Notes under the pieces: generated by a model
Seen by the model: the letters and a program-made list of their open reading frames with translations, nothing else
Databases searched by the model: none
What the model was told of the DNA's origin: nothing
Source of the DNA: PSRF01 sp051000815
GTDB lineage: Bacteria; Acidobacteriota; Blastocatellia; Pyrinomonadales; Pyrinomonadaceae
Direction: 5' to 3'
Assembly: GCA_051000815.1 (NCBI GenBank)
Contig: JBPCNX010000037.1
Location: forward strand, 186,001 to 250,000
DNA length: 64,000 nt
In this document: positions 43,839 through 52,085 of the stretch, in pieces
Layout of the letters: the number at the start of each line of letters is the position of its first letter
Position numbering within the stretch: position 1 is the stretch's first letter
Translations under genes and position numbers: made by a program

Positions 43839-45146
43839 ATGAGTCCAACGAGCAGAAGCCTTTTTGATGATTCAGTCACTGACCCTGGTGCAGTAGGTGA
43901 ACCGCGTTCTGCTCCCCTTGCCGAACGGATGCGTCCGCGGACGCTCGAGGAGTTTGTGGGCCAGAGTCACCTTGTGGGCGAGGGTCGGATTCTGCGCAAA
44001 CTGCTCGAGACTGCCGGCAACTTACCATCGCTAATTCTGTGGGGCGCGCCTGGTACCGGAAAGACTACCCTCGCTCGATTACTGGCGACTAAGGCGAAGT
44101 CCCGCTTCATTGGCCTCTCAGCAGTCTTTTCCGGAGTAAAGCACCTGCGCGAAGCGATTGCCGAAGCCGATCACGAGCGAAAATTTGGCAGTCGTACAAT
44201 TCTTTTTATCGATGAGATTCATCGCTTCAATAAGACCCAACAGGACGCTCTCCTGCATGCCGTGGAGAATGGGACGATCACACTCATTGGAGCTACTAGC
44301 GAGAACCCCTCTTTTGAAGTGACAGGCGCCCTGCTCTCACGTTCGCGCGTACTGGTGCTCAACCAATTGGCTGAAGACGAGATTGCCGTGATACTGCAGC
44401 GCGCATTGCACGACAACGAACGCGGCCTGGCTCATCTCAACGCAGAAATCTCCGACGAAATGGTGATGAGGATTGCCCACTCGGCGGCGGGCGATGCCCG
44501 TGTTGCTCTGACGGCCCTCGAGGCGGCCGCCGAGTCAACCGAGCCTGACGAAACCGGTGCGAGAAAGATCACGAATGAAACAGTAATTGAGGCTTTGGGT
44601 CGGGCCCACTATGCCTACGACAAGGGCGGTGAGGAACACTACAATCTGGCATCTGCACTGATCAAGTCGCTGCGCAATTCTGATGTCAACGCTTCCCTTT
44701 ACTGGTTGGCTCGGCTGATTGAGGGCGGCGCAGATCCCATATTCATCGCCCGCAGGCTGTGTATTCTCGCCTCGGAAGACATTGGTCTTGCCGATCCGCA
44801 AGCGATGGTTCAGGCATCCGCTGCGGCTGAGATTGTGCAGCTGATTGGTTTACCCGAAGGATTGTTTCCGCTCTCCCAAGCGACGATTTATCTGGCTCGA
44901 TCGCCGAAATCAAACGCCATAAAGCGCGCCTATCACGCGGCCGCCGCCGATGCAGCCGAAAATGAGCGTGAGCCTGTGCCCCTCCACCTGCGAAATGCAA
45001 TCACTCCCCTAATGAGACGTGTTGGTTACGGAGAAGGTTATCGCTACGTCCATAACGATCCGAAAGCGAAACAGGAAATGGCTTGCCTGCCGGAAAGTCT
45101 GCGAGGAAAGAAATATTTTGACGAAGCAGAGCCGGAAAGATCGTAA
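43839..45146 (+). CDS. rarA: Replication-associated recombination AAA ATPase RarA (MgsA)
   Basis: 435 residues. Walker A GAPGTGKTTLAR is near residue 70, Walker B ILFIDEIHRFNKTQQDALLHAVENG follows (split across the motif), then the sensor-1 segment LIGATSENPSFEV. The C-terminal MgsA oligomerisation part includes YDKGGEEHYN and SALIKSLRNSD. RarA acts at stalled forks and with SSB and recombination proteins. The methyltransferase begins 6 bases after its stop. Confidence 0.97.
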   Translation: MSPTSRSLFDDSVTDPGAVGEPRSAPLAERMRPRTLEEFVGQSHLVGEGRILRKLLETAGNLPSLILWGAPGTGKTTLARLLATKAKSRFIGLSAVFSGVKHLREAIAEADHERKFGSRTILFIDEIHRFNKTQQDALLHAVENGTITLIGATSENPSFEVTGALLSRSRVLVLNQLAEDEIAVILQRALHDNERGLAHLNAEISDEMVMRIAHSAAGDARVALTALEAAAESTEPDETGARKITNETVIEALGRAHYAYDKGGEEHYNLASALIKSLRNSDVNASLYWLARLIEGGADPIFIARRLCILASEDIGLADPQAMVQASAAAEIVQLIGLPEGLFPLSQATIYLARSPKSNAIKRAYHAAAADAAENEREPVPLHLRNAITPLMRRVGYGEGYRYVHNDPKAKQEMACLPESLRGKKYFDEAEPERS

Positions 45147-45152
45147 CCCAGG

Positions 45153-45974
45153 ATGAGCACAAGCAAATCAGAAAAAGAAGTTGCTTTCCTGCACGACCTG
45201 TTTGTGGCTACTGACTGGGGCGAGCGGTTCGCGGCGTTGATCGATGAGAACGTTGTCCTTCCGGAAAGGGGTCGAGTGCTTTATCTGGAATTCGGAACCG
45301 GCGGACACGCCCTGGCGCTTCAGGAACGCGCCGGTGAGAAGGTGGGCTTTATCGTAGTCGAGGAGCACAAGGAGTACATGGAAATAGCGCAAGCCAAAGC
45401 CACAGCTGCAAATGCATCACTCGAGTTTAAACTCGGCGGAGTTGGTCAGCTCCCTTTCGCTGACGACGAGTTTGATCTCGTGATTGGAGACGGATCCCTT
45501 ATCGCACCGAATCGCGTGCGGGGGATGCTTGGGGAAATGGCCAGGGTCGTGCGACCGAGAGGCACTATCGCCCTGGCGCTTCCGACTGCTTCCAGCTTTG
45601 GAGAGTTTTTCTCGATCTACTGGGAGCTGCTAAACAGTTGCGGGCTGGTTCAGGCGGCAGAGGTTGAAAACCTCATCACTGAACTGCCGGCAGTCGCCGA
45701 AATTGAGAAGCTGGCTGAACGTGCGGGACTGGAAGGAGTTAACACCGTGTCGCGCATCGAAGAGTTTAGCTACGACTCCGGAGAACAGTTCATTAATTCA
45801 CCGCTGATCGCGGACTTTCTGCTAAAGCGCTGGATGGATTTTCTGCCTGAAAACTGCCGCGCAAAGGTGATCCGGGAAATACCGCGGGCTGTTGATGAAG
45901 ATCGACAGCACGCTGACTATATGTTTTCTGTGAAGGCGAGTCTGGTGAGCGGTCGCAAGGCGCAGAGTCATTGA
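45153..45974 (+). CDS. Class I SAM-dependent methyltransferase
   Basis: 273 residues with the Rossmann-type pattern: motif I LYLEFGTGGHALALQ, the acidic post-I residue in VEEHKEYMEIA, a GQLPFADDEFDLVIGDGSLI motif and then VVRPRGTIALALP. Substrate unknown. Only 6 bases separate it from rarA, so co-transcription is likely. Confidence 0.85.
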   Translation: MSTSKSEKEVAFLHDLFVATDWGERFAALIDENVVLPERGRVLYLEFGTGGHALALQERAGEKVGFIVVEEHKEYMEIAQAKATAANASLEFKLGGVGQLPFADDEFDLVIGDGSLIAPNRVRGMLGEMARVVRPRGTIALALPTASSFGEFFSIYWELLNSCGLVQAAEVENLITELPAVAEIEKLAERAGLEGVNTVSRIEEFSYDSGEQFINSPLIADFLLKRWMDFLPENCRAKVIREIPRAVDEDRQHADYMFSVKASLVSGRKAQSH

Positions 45975-46049
45975 TCGTCATCAGGGAGCAAGCTCTAACC
46001 GGTGGGCGTACCGGTTCGGGACCGGTAGTGAGGATCGTAATGGGCCCCG

Positions 46050-46247
46050 CTATTTCTCGCGCGCTTCCTTCAATTCTTCCTTGTCTGCTTCGTCGAGACC
46101 TTCTTTAAAGGCGCGCTTGCTCTGTCCCAGGGCCTTTGCCAGTTGCGGCAGCCTGGTGGCGCCAAACAAGAGAAAGATTACGACGGCAATTGCGATGAGC
46201 TCCGTAGTTCCGAGTCCACCAATTGCCAGTATTGTCTGAATCATCAT
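46050..46247 (-). CDS. tatA: Twin-arginine translocase subunit TatA/TatE
   Basis: About 65 residues from ATG 46247 (another Met follows directly); GAGAGG lies just upstream. The short N-terminal TM helix, the FG hinge (LLFGATRLPQLAKALGQ) and the charged amphipathic tail (SKRAFKEGLDEADKEELKEA) are typical. It forms the pore of the Tat export pathway for folded proteins. tatC is not in the window. Confidence 0.93.
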   Translation of the reverse strand: MMIQTILAIGGLGTTELIAIAVVIFLLFGATRLPQLAKALGQSKRAFKEGLDEADKEELKEAREK

Positions 46248-46279
46248 TGCCTCTCTTCGGTCAGCGACGGCTGCTGTCG

Positions 46280-46807
46280 TCACTCACCATTGTTGGATTC
46301 GTAGAAGAGATATTTCCTCCACGTCTCGTCCGCTCGTCCCAGATAACGCATGATTTGCCGATTAACGTGTAACGAGAAGCCTCGGGGTCTGCGCAGAAGA
46401 TGCATACCCGACTCTTCCGGTGTCCGGCTTCCCTTGCGATGATTGCAGCGCTTGCAACATGCAACCAGGTTGTCCCACGCTGATTCTCCACCACGCGAAC
46501 GCGGCATGACGTGATCGAGTGTCAATTCCGCGGGCGCATACTGGCGACCGCAGTACTGACAAGTCGAATGATCACGCAGGAGAATATTCTTCCGCGAGAG
46601 CGAGCGCCGCTCAAAGGGAATGTGTTTGTAATCCGTCAAGCGGATCACCGAGGGCGCATGAATCGACAACTTTTCTGAATGAAGCATGTGACCGTTGTGT
46701 TCTTCCACGCGCGCAACTCCCTTGAAAATCATCACTACTGCGCGCCTTTCTGCGCACACATTGATGGGTTCAAAGGAGGCGTTCAATACTAGGACGCGGC
46801 CGTTCAT
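46280..46807 (-). CDS. HNH endonuclease
   Basis: About 175 residues from ATG 46807. Upstream in-frame sequence enters a repeat and is not used. The core is a zinc-binding HNH nuclease: CQYCG, then LTLDHVMPRSRGG with the catalytic His, WDNLVACCKRCNHRKG with Asn, CxxC and His. The N-terminus (VLVLNASFEPINV) matches the chromosomal HNH group often found near tatA. Function is probably DNA cleavage or repair, exact role unknown. Confidence 0.9.
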   Translation of the reverse strand: MNGRVLVLNASFEPINVCAERRAVVMIFKGVARVEEHNGHMLHSEKLSIHAPSVIRLTDYKHIPFERRSLSRKNILLRDHSTCQYCGRQYAPAELTLDHVMPRSRGGESAWDNLVACCKRCNHRKGSRTPEESGMHLLRRPRGFSLHVNRQIMRYLGRADETWRKYLFYESNNGE

Positions 46808-46848
46808 TCTAAGGCTGATATTACGCGAGCCCTGAGGAAAGTGACAAG

Positions 46849-47050
46849 GGATGGCAGCTAACAGCAAACAGCGAACAGCAGATAGCGGGCTGAAAACCAA
46901 ATAACACTTAGTGAAGTCGCCTCTTCCGGAGGCCATCCGCCTTCTCGGTTGGCTTTGTTCCCTTTCTGCGTATATCCGGTTTGGGTTGGGTCTGACAGCT
47001 ATTCGCTTTCTGCAGTTTGCTGTCTGCTGTTAGCTGTCCGCTGTTGCTCC
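46849..47050. repeat. Inverted 'word' repeat (CAGCTAACAGC type) at the 3' end of pip
   Basis: Left arm about 46849-46892 and right arm about 47003-47050 are reverse complements built from AACAGC/AGCAAAC words. The right arm lies inside the proline iminopeptidase reading frame and the left arm just beyond its stop. Confidence 0.8.
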
Positions 47051-48005
47051 TGAAGTTGTCCGTCGCCTCCACGAGCGCAGCGATAATTCCCCGCTCGGTG
47101 GCGGAATGGCCTGCGTCGGGAATAACTTTGAGATCCGCTTCCGGCCAGGCGCGGTGAAGGTCCCAGGCGCTCATCATCGGACAGACAACGTCATAACGCC
47201 CCTGCACGATCACAGCGCGAATCTCGCGAATCTTGTCCACGTTCTCGATCAAGTAATTGTCCGTGTCGAAGAAGGCGTTGTTGACGAAGTAGTGGCACTC
47301 GATGCGCGCCAAAGCCAGGGCGAAATGAGCTTCACTCGAACGATCGATTAATGACTGATCGAAGAAAAGCTTCGATGTGCTTCCCTCCCAAATCGACCAC
47401 GCCTTGGCTGCCTCCAGACGCACAGCTTCATTTTCGCTCATCAGGCGTCTGTGATAAGCCCCCAGCATATCTTCACGTTCCGCGTCAGGAATGACCCGCA
47501 CATACTCTTCCCAGATGTCCGGAAATATCGCGCTTGCTCCTTGTCCTTCCTGATAAAACCAATCGATCTCTCTCGGGCGGCAAAGAAAAATGCCACGCAG
47601 CACGAGTGCGGTTACGCGATCCGGATGCGTTTGTGCGTACGCGAGCGAGAGCGTGCTCCCCCAGGAACCGCCAAACACTAACCACTTTTCAATGCCCAGA
47701 TGTTCACGAAGGCGTTCAATATCGGCGACCAAATCCCAAGTGGTGTTGTCTTCAAGATTAGCGTGGGGTGTGCTTTGTCCCGAACCTCGTTGGTCGAAGA
47801 GCACTACCCGGTAGGTTGCGGGATCGAAGAATCGTCTGTAATCGGCTACCAGGCCGCCCCCCGGTCCACCGTGGAGAAAGACCGCCGGCTGGCCTTTCGG
47901 ATTGCCAGCCTGCTCGTAATAGAGTTCATGAACAGGCGACACCTTCAAGCGCCCAATGTCGAATGGTTCAATCTCCGGATAGAGTGTTTTCATAAGCTTC
48001 ATCAT
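46908..48005 (-). CDS. pip: Proline iminopeptidase (alpha/beta hydrolase S33)
   Basis: 365 residues; family members are usually about 310-320. The oxyanion site is HGGPGGG, the nucleophile elbow GGSWGSTLSLAY (Ser in GxSxG form), with FDQRGSGQS between, and the catalytic Asp is in VQGRYDVVCP with His in DAGHSATE. It cleaves N-terminal proline from peptides. The last ~45 residues, rich in Lys, Ser and Gln (SNSGQLTADSKLQ onwards), come from a repeat arm and are probably not functional. The first Mets (48005, 48002, 47993) are equally possible starts. Confidence 0.92.
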   Translation of the reverse strand: MMKLMKTLYPEIEPFDIGRLKVSPVHELYYEQAGNPKGQPAVFLHGGPGGGLVADYRRFFDPATYRVVLFDQRGSGQSTPHANLEDNTTWDLVADIERLREHLGIEKWLVFGGSWGSTLSLAYAQTHPDRVTALVLRGIFLCRPREIDWFYQEGQGASAIFPDIWEEYVRVIPDAEREDMLGAYHRRLMSENEAVRLEAAKAWSIWEGSTSKLFFDQSLIDRSSEAHFALALARIECHYFVNNAFFDTDNYLIENVDKIREIRAVIVQGRYDVVCPMMSAWDLHRAWPEADLKVIPDAGHSATERGIIAALVEATDNFRSNSGQLTADSKLQKANSCQTQPKPDIRRKGTKPTEKADGLRKRRLH

Positions 48006-48039
48006 ACAAAGACAAGCCCAAGTTGACTAATCTTCCGCC

Positions 48040-48789
48040 TCAATGGTGAACGGGCCGCGCGATAGTTAAAACAAACACCTCGCGCGCACCGGCTGCGCGT
48101 AACGCCAGGGCACAGGCTGACACAGTCGCGCCGGTGGTAAACACGTCGTCGACCAGCAAGACTTTCTCGCCGGAAATTATACGAGGGTAACGAACGGTAA
48201 ATGCCTCGGACACAGTCTCGCGCCTGCCTTTAACGTCCAGCCCTGCCCGATGAACTTCGGCATGAGTGGTCCGTACGAGGCTGGCAACATCCAGCGGCAG
48301 CGAAGCGGCACGGGCGACCACATTAGCAATCACCATTGCCTGATTAAAACCTCTCGACTTCTCTCGGGTGAGATGCAGCGGGACAGGCATCACGCGCGTC
48401 GCGGAACTCAGAGGCGGCTGCATTTGCATCTTGATCAGGAATTGCGCGAGCCGGGGCGAAATACGCGGCTCATGCTTGAGTGCGAGAACGGAAGCACGCA
48501 ACGCTCCTTCGTAGGCGCCGCAGGCACGGGCAGCCGTATATGCATCGGCGTCACAGCGTCGGCAGCGTATTGCTTCCTTTTTTTCCGGTGAAATAGTCCC
48601 GGTCGAGAGCGCGCCACACTGCCAACAGATTGTATCTTCGTCGGTGAACATGCGTGTTGCCAGCCAGCATGATTCGCAGGCGATCCCCAGCTGATGACTT
48701 TCCACGCTGTCGCGACAAACAAGGCATGCCTGTGGGTAGAGTAGCGCCAGCAACCCATCGAAGAGACTTATTGTAGTGTCTGTGAGGAA
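48040..48789 (-). CDS. ComF-family protein (phosphoribosyltransferase-like)
   Basis: About 249 residues from ATG 48789. A double CxxC zinc-ribbon region (CLVCRDS, CESCW, CWQCG, CRRCDAD) is followed by YEGALRASVLALKHE and a PRT domain ending in the PRPP-binding loop VLLVDDVFTTGATVSACA. ComF proteins are needed for DNA uptake in naturally competent bacteria. No other competence gene is here. Confidence 0.93.
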   Translation of the reverse strand, partial: FLTDTTISLFDGLLALLYPQACLVCRDSVESHQLGIACESCWLATRMFTDEDTICWQCGALSTGTISPEKKEAIRCRRCDADAYTAARACGAYEGALRASVLALKHEPRISPRLAQFLIKMQMQPPLSSATRVMPVPLHLTREKSRGFNQAMVIANVVARAASLPLDVASLVRTTHAEVHRAGLDVKGRRETVSEAFTVRYPRIISGEKVLLVDDVFTTGATVSACALALRAAGAREVFVLTIARPVHH

Positions 48790-48874
48790 CATCCGGGTTA
48801 TGGTGCGCGCCTTCGCCTTTGGAAACGGAGGCCAACGCGAGCTCTCCGCTCGCATCCAGGTACCCCTAAAACAA

Positions 48875-48904
48875 TGCGGCCCCCAACTCGAGTGGGAGGC
48901 CGCA
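48875..48904 (-). terminator. Hairpin terminator after the DksA/TraR gene
   Basis: An inverted repeat at 48875-48904 pairs TGCGGCC with GGCCGCA and continues inside with CCCA/TGGG. On the minus strand it is followed by TTGTTTTAG. Confidence 0.7.
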
Positions 48905-48930
48905 ATTATGTCAGCTTGTTTCGGGAAGTT

Positions 48931-49299
48931 CTATTCGTCGTCCTTATCGAGGAGACCGCGCTCGTGCAAATCCTGGCAGCGGACGCAATGACGCGCCCAG
49001 GGCACCGCATCAAGACGCTTGTCAGGCAACGCTTCGCCGCAATGAGCACACTTGGCGTATTTGCCGTCCTCTATCCGCTCAAGGGCTTCATCAATCAAAT
49101 TCAGCAGCTTGCGATCGTTGTCCGACATTGAGACGAGAAGTTCTTTGGTATAAGCATTGGCGGCCATGTCAGCCGGATCCTGCGTAGCCTCAGCGTCACG
49201 CTCGCGACTGTATAGTTCCGCCTGCTGAACCTGGCCCACCAAACTTTCCCGCCGGCCCAATAGCTTATCCCGGAACACCCTTACTTTTCGTTTTTCCAT
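48931..49299 (-). CDS. DksA/TraR-type zinc-finger regulator
   Basis: About 122 residues from ATG 49299, with GGAGG about 10 bases upstream that overlaps a less likely GTG start. The N-terminal coiled coil is followed by the C4 zinc finger (YAKCAHCGEAL, ARHCVRCQ). The family binds RNA polymerase via the secondary channel and affects transcription with ppGpp. Asp residues needed at the coiled-coil tip (PADMAANAY) are only partly conserved, so function could differ from E. coli DksA. Confidence 0.88.
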   Translation of the reverse strand: MEKRKVRVFRDKLLGRRESLVGQVQQAELYSRERDAEATQDPADMAANAYTKELLVSMSDNDRKLLNLIDEALERIEDGKYAKCAHCGEALPDKRLDAVPWARHCVRCQDLHERGLLDKDDE

Positions 49300-49376
49300 T
49301 ATCGTTTCATCCTCCACCCTACTTGTTAAGAAGAATGCGAACTGAAATTTAAACCCTCTTACCTACCACCTGCCGC

Positions 49377-49838
49377 TCACTTCTGGTATGACAGGCCCTT
49401 AATGATCGTATAAGCTCGGTATAACTGCTCGAGCAAAACTACGCGGGCCATTTCATGTGTCAACGTCAGCCGAGACAGCGACCAACGTTTCGTCACACTC
49501 GCCACCAACTCCGGCGAAACGCCATTTGGTCCGCCCACTATAAACGCCACCTCTTTCGTGCCCTGGTTTTCCCAAAGCTGAATCTGAGCAGCCAGCTCCT
49601 GCGAACTCCATTCAACTCCCTCAGGATCCAGGAGTACTGTTACGCCACCGGTGGATAGCCGGTCTGAGATGCTTCGCGAATCCTTAGCGATGCCTGTTTT
49701 CGTGCCGGCGCCGGACGTCTCACGAATTTCACTGACTTCACAACGGGCAAAATGCGAGAGTCGTTTTTGGTAATCGTCCACCAGTGCCCGCAGCCGGGCG
49801 TCTCTCGTCTTGCCTGTCCAAAGAACTCGCAGTCGCAT
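49377..49838 (-). CDS. rlmH: 23S rRNA (pseudouridine1915-N3)-methyltransferase RlmH
   Basis: 153 residues, usual length. SPOUT fold motifs: a LDPEGVEWSSQELA segment, FIVGGPNGVSPEL with the knot Gly cluster, and the end LEQLYRAYTIIKGLSYQK. It methylates Psi1915 in helix 69 of 23S rRNA. It is the last gene of the large minus-strand translation block. Confidence 0.96.
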   Translation of the reverse strand: MRLRVLWTGKTRDARLRALVDDYQKRLSHFARCEVSEIRETSGAGTKTGIAKDSRSISDRLSTGGVTVLLDPEGVEWSSQELAAQIQLWENQGTKEVAFIVGGPNGVSPELVASVTKRWSLSRLTLTHEMARVVLLEQLYRAYTIIKGLSYQK

Positions 49839-49848
49839 TGGTCAACAC

Positions 49849-49960
49849 TGCGACGCGGGGACACGGTGACACAGAGACGGGGCGATGTGTTTTCCTGGTT
49901 TGCTAGATTTCACGACGCAGACTCCTCGTCCCCGCTTCTCCCCTTCTCCCCGTCTCCCTT
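49849..49960. repeat. Inverted 'word' repeat (GGGGACACGG type)
   Basis: Left arm about 49849-49884 repeats GGGGACACGG/GAGACGGGG words. Right arm about 49921-49960 repeats CCCCGTCTCCC/CTTCTCCCC as reverse complement and lies inside the end of the sigma-54 activator gene. Confidence 0.78.
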
Positions 49961-50884
49961 TCCTTTTTCGAGCCGCTCAAGCCTCTCATAAAGATTCTTG
50001 CGACTAATCCCGAGGATACGCGCGGCAGCGGCCTTGTTACCTCCGGTGGTGGCGAGCGTCTCTTGCAAATATTCCGTTTCCACTTCAGCGAGCGAGCGCG
50101 GTCTTTGACGTTGACGCTCCAGCAATACAGTCGCGCGAACGGTTGCCGGAAGATCCGTAACATCGATTCGCTTGCCGGTGGCAAAAATCACGGCTCGCTC
50201 AATACTATTGGCCAATTCCCGCACATTGCCGGGAAACTCATACTCGGCCAACAAGGACAAGGCATCAGGCGCGATTGAGCTTATGTCCCGCCCATGCTTG
50301 GTAGCATAGGTCTTCAAAAGAGCGGAAGTTAGTCGCGGTAAATCCTCAACCCGTTCCCGCAACGGTGGCAGGTGAATGTGCACCACATTCAGCCGGTAAA
50401 AAAGATCCTCACGAAAATCGCGTCTCGCTACTGCCTTCGTCAAATCCACATTTGTCAGAGCAATCAGCCGGGCATCGACTTTAATAGTGCGACGTCCACC
50501 GAGGCGTTCAAATTCCCGGTTTTCTATTACGCGCAGGAGTTTGGCTTGTGAGTCTTTCGACAAGTAGGCAATTTCGTCGAGGACCACCGTGCCCTTGTGA
50601 GCCGCCTCGAGCCTGCCTGGCTTTGCTTCGGTTGCATTTGTGAAAGCCCCGCGCTCGTAACCAAAGAGCTCGGCCTCAAGCAAGTCGCTGGGCAGCGTCG
50701 CGCAATCAATCTTTACGAAAGGATTTGACGCGCGCGGAGAATGCGAATGAATGTAGAATGCCAGCACATCCTTACCTGCACCCGATTCTCCGGTAATAAG
50801 AACATTGGCATCAGTAGTTGCGACGCGTTCTGCTAGACCAACGGCCTCCGACATCGCTCCTGACTGCGCAAAGATCTCGATCAT
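49910..50884 (-). CDS. Receiver-less sigma-54-dependent transcriptional activator
   Basis: 324 residues: an AAA+ domain and a Fis-type HTH with no N-terminal receiver or sensor domain. Walker A is GESGAGKD, the sigma-54 contact loop reads GAFTNA instead of GAFTGA, and Walker B is VVLDEIAYL. The R-finger region FREDLFYRLNV and PLRERVEDLP follow. The HTH is NKAAAARILGISRKNLYERL. The extreme C-terminus (KGKGDGEKGRSGDEES) is encoded by a word-repeat arm. It starts at the stop of rsfS (overlap of four bases). Confidence 0.9.
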   Translation of the reverse strand: MIEIFAQSGAMSEAVGLAERVATTDANVLITGESGAGKDVLAFYIHSHSPRASNPFVKIDCATLPSDLLEAELFGYERGAFTNATEAKPGRLEAAHKGTVVLDEIAYLSKDSQAKLLRVIENREFERLGGRRTIKVDARLIALTNVDLTKAVARRDFREDLFYRLNVVHIHLPPLRERVEDLPRLTSALLKTYATKHGRDISSIAPDALSLLAEYEFPGNVRELANSIERAVIFATGKRIDVTDLPATVRATVLLERQRQRPRSLAEVETEYLQETLATTGGNKAAAARILGISRKNLYERLERLEKGKGDGEKGRSGDEESAS

Positions 50885-51348
50885 TCGGTTCTCAAAGAGC
50901 TTGTCTCACTAACGAGTCCCGGCGGTAATTCCAATCGCGTGGATTCCCGCCACAATCTTTCCAGGTCGTAAAACTTTCGTGCCTTGTCTGCAAAAACATG
51001 CACGATAAAATCACCGTAATCGAGGAGTATCCACTCGGCTGTTTTCCGCCCTTCTACCCGAGCCGCAGGACTGCCACTCCTCTTCAATCGTTCCAGAACC
51101 TCGTCCGAAATCGCTTGCACCTGACGCTCATTGGTGCCACTAGTGATCACAAAATAGTCTGTAAAGCTGGCAATCTCTCGCAGATCCAGCACCACCATGT
51201 CCAGCGCCTTCTTATCGCTGGCGGCTTGCAGGGCAGTTACGATTCTCTCATCAAGTTCGTGACCGCCGGCCGTCTTTTGTTTCAGTTCGGAATGACCAAC
51301 TCCCGTTGGGTTCAATGATTGTTCTTTGGCCGTTGAATTATGATTCAT
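50881..51348 (-). CDS. rsfS: Ribosomal silencing factor RsfS
   Basis: 155 residues; the core (about 33-140) has ALDMVVLDLREIASFTDYFV, SGTNERQVQAISDEV and WILLDYGDFIVHVF, all typical. RsfS binds ribosomal protein L14 and blocks subunit joining. The N-terminal ~30 residues are extra and unconserved in character. Its start overlaps the end of nadD by 11 bases, the classical nadD-rsfS arrangement. Confidence 0.96.
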   Translation of the reverse strand: MNHNSTAKEQSLNPTGVGHSELKQKTAGGHELDERIVTALQAASDKKALDMVVLDLREIASFTDYFVITSGTNERQVQAISDEVLERLKRSGSPAARVEGRKTAEWILLDYGDFIVHVFADKARKFYDLERLWRESTRLELPPGLVSETSSLRTE

Positions 51349-52021
51349 TCGTATCTCTGTAAAGCTCGTACTTCATGATGTAATCTGCCACTGCTTCAGG
51401 CACCAGGTTTGCTAATCGATCGAACTGCTTCTCTCGGGCGACATGTCGTATTTCCGTCGCCGAGATTGCAAGCGTTACCGCATCACTGATAAAAATCCTC
51501 GTACCATCGTCAATCCTTTTGCGAGTTGAAGCCAGTCCAGAACCCCGCGTATCAACAATGCGCTTTGTTATCGCCGGGCTCATACCTGCCCGTTCAATCT
51601 CGTAGCCCGGCCTTGTCACGACAATGTGATTTGTCATTTTCAGAAGTCGTTCCCATTCGCGCCAGGTTTTGATCTCGGCCCAGGAATCGGCGCCCATTAC
51701 AAAAAAGAGCTCGGCATCGGTTCCCAACTCCGCTTGAAAATGCGCCAGCGTCTCGACAGTGTACTTACGATTCGGCGCCTCCAACTCGAACCTGGAAACC
51801 TTCAACCGATCATCGTACTGCGTTGCCAGTGCCAACATCGCATACCGGTGAATCGCCGGCGTGACCTCGCGCGTGCGCTTGTGCGGCGCAAGCCATGCGG
51901 GGACAAACAGCAGTTCGTCAATCTCAAAGATCTGAGTAACAGTTCTGGCTAATGCAACGTGCCCCAGATGAACCGGATCAAATGTGCCACCATAGAGAGC
52001 GATCCGTTTCTTGCCACCCAT
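51338..52021 (-). CDS. nadD: Nicotinate-nucleotide adenylyltransferase NadD
   Basis: 227 residues. The nucleotidyltransferase signature GGTFDPVHLGH is at residues 11-21, and SATEIRHV near the C-terminus supplies the ISSTxIR-like motif. FVMGADSWAEIKTW matches the family. It makes nicotinic acid adenine dinucleotide in NAD synthesis. Cotranscribed with obgE upstream and rsfS downstream. Confidence 0.96.
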   Translation of the reverse strand: MGGKKRIALYGGTFDPVHLGHVALARTVTQIFEIDELLFVPAWLAPHKRTREVTPAIHRYAMLALATQYDDRLKVSRFELEAPNRKYTVETLAHFQAELGTDAELFFVMGADSWAEIKTWREWERLLKMTNHIVVTRPGYEIERAGMSPAITKRIVDTRGSGLASTRKRIDDGTRIFISDAVTLAISATEIRHVAREKQFDRLANLVPEAVADYIMKYELYRDTNES

Positions 52022-52085
52022 TGAGTTTTTCTGGCGAGACAGCTTCCTGTCCTTAGTTCACTACGACAAGAACAATCTCCCTCTC

